Of a stretch of DNA of 5,969 nucleotides, positions 5,357 to 5,969 are shown one piece after another. Position 1 is the stretch's first letter, and every line of letters begins with the position of its first letter. The position numbers and the translations under genes are program-made. The notes beneath the pieces were generated by a model. That model was not told where the DNA came from, searched no databases, and saw only the letters and a list, made by a program, of their open reading frames with translations. The stretch comes from Xanthobacteraceae bacterium (GTDB taxonomy: Bacteria > Pseudomonadota > Alphaproteobacteria > Rhizobiales > Xanthobacteraceae), in assembly GCA_030043175.1 (NCBI GenBank), contig JASHYD010000890.1:1-5969 (forward strand), in the 5' to 3' direction.

Positions 5357-5881
5357 GTGGCCAATCCGTGGGACGACAAAACGGTCGAGGGATTTAGGCA
5401 GCACCTCAGGTTCCTGAGAGCGGGGCGCGAGGATACTTTGGCGCAGATCGCGACAAGCCGAGAGATAATCGAGCGATCGCGTGCGCTAATTGTGCAAATC
5501 GATGAGCAGATCGGCCGGATCGAGCTTGAGCTTAGGCTGGTTGGGGGGGCGGCCGCGATCAGAGCACGCGGCGAACGGCGCAAGGCATCGGCACGGATCA
5601 CGAATAAAATCGGCGCTCGGCGCGCTCGACGACCGACGGAAGGTCGGGAGGTGTCCTGCCCGTCGAAGCCCCCTCTTGGAGCCTCCCAGCCGCCGGCCTT
5701 GGTCCATCGCTCCCGGTGCCCCCACTGGCAGTTTGTCCCCGTGAAATCGAGAATTGGCAATGCGGGGGTATCGGAGCAGCTCGCATATGGCCAAGTTGCC
5801 GATCCATCGTGCGAAAACAGGGGACGTCTTCGCCACGAAGAGCATTCAGCTTCGAGATCGGGGAGCGCCCCAGCAGATTGA
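5357..5881 (+). CDS. Hypothetical coiled-coil protein
   Basis: Unrecognised protein, up to 174 residues from GTG 5357. An AAGGG six bases upstream supports this start; the frame is open from 5267, but the first 30 codons look non-coding. Residues 10-62 are strongly helical with regularly spaced hydrophobics (Ile31, Ile38, Ile45, Ile48, Ile52, Ile55, Leu59) and alternating charges, suggesting one amphipathic coiled coil. After a run of seven G (5541-5547) the composition changes sharply to Arg/Pro/Ser-rich text without pattern. A frameshift or loss of the true end is likely there, so the real product may be only about 65-75 residues. No signal peptide, membrane segment or catalytic motif is visible. 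Confidence applies mainly to the N-terminal part. Confidence 0.4.
   Translation: MANPWDDKTVEGFRQHLRFLRAGREDTLAQIATSREIIERSRALIVQIDEQIGRIELELRLVGGAAAIRARGERRKASARITNKIGARRARRPTEGREVSCPSKPPLGASQPPALVHRSRCPHWQFVPVKSRIGNAGVSEQLAYGQVADPSCENRGRLRHEEHSASRSGSAPAD
5715..5772. repeat. Imperfect inverted repeat
   Basis: The arms GGTGCCCCCACTGGCAGTTTG (5715-5735, broken pattern) and the reverse complement of 5751-5772 share the order T-x-CCCCC-x-C, then TG-x-CA-x-TT, with a two-base gap, around a 15-base centre. It lies in the patternless C-terminal part of the coiled-coil frame. It could be the end of a lost insertion sequence or a transcript structure; no target duplication was found. Confidence 0.25.
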
Positions 5882-5969
5882 GGTATCCGCCGGTCTCGCC
5901 AATCGTGGTCTTCGACCATGATCGATGTTATGGGCTTAGGCTATTGAAATCACACGGCATAGACGCGGT
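5882..5969. other. Right edge, nothing recognised
   Basis: The last 88 bases contain no start with a ribosome site, no hairpin of note and no recognised protein fragment. A gene could begin beyond the window edge. Confidence 0.4.

Noticed and set aside
5326..5919. Minus-strand frame of 197 codons opposite the coiled-coil frame
   Set aside because: The composition is irregular and no motif was recognised. I considered a transposase but found no DDE or other signature.

Overview
The window looks like chromosomal or accessory DNA from an alphaproteobacterium, most likely of the Rhizobiales (Bradyrhizobium/Methylobacterium-like). This is inferred from the G+C-rich coding bias, the strong Shine-Dalgarno sites and the character of the proteins; no rRNA or other taxonomic marker is present. 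No tRNA, rRNA or CRISPR array was seen.

Layout. (a) 178-501, minus strand: a small exported copper-binding protein of the CusF family. It is followed by about 300 bases of leader or intergenic DNA with a hairpin and a possible promoter. (b) 802-2155, minus strand: a two-gene unit reading leftwards, an ABATE/CGNR zinc-finger transcription regulator and then a HAD-superfamily, haloacid-dehalogenase-type hydrolase. (c) 2184-2239: a compact divergent control region with three copies of a 13-base half-site (consensus CATAACccgTCAa). Two of them place near-symmetrical sigma70-type promoters on both strands. (d) 2302-3938, plus strand: two alpha/beta-hydrolases. The first has alanine where the nucleophilic serine should be. 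The second has an aspartate nucleophile, as in haloalkane dehalogenases and epoxide hydrolases. (e) 4033-4448: the broken 5' end of a DUF1211/TMEM175-type channel gene, running directly into a short gene for a stand-alone domain resembling the N-terminal head of ScoMcrA-type restriction endonucleases. (f) 4449-5969: gene-poor, degraded DNA with a frameshifted C-terminal remnant of a serine recombinase (resolvase/invertase), a possible small coiled-coil protein, and an imperfect inverted repeat.

How the genes may work together. The best-supported unit is the divergent cluster 802-3938: one regulator, one shared control region and three hydrolase-fold enzymes. Two of the enzymes belong to superfamilies that include C-halogen and epoxide hydrolases. 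I infer a small CGNR-regulated detoxification or catabolic locus for an unknown, possibly halogenated or epoxide-bearing, small molecule; the substrate cannot be read from the sequence. The right third looks like a recombination scar or eroding island edge: truncated channel gene, isolated restriction-enzyme domain, recombinase fossil.
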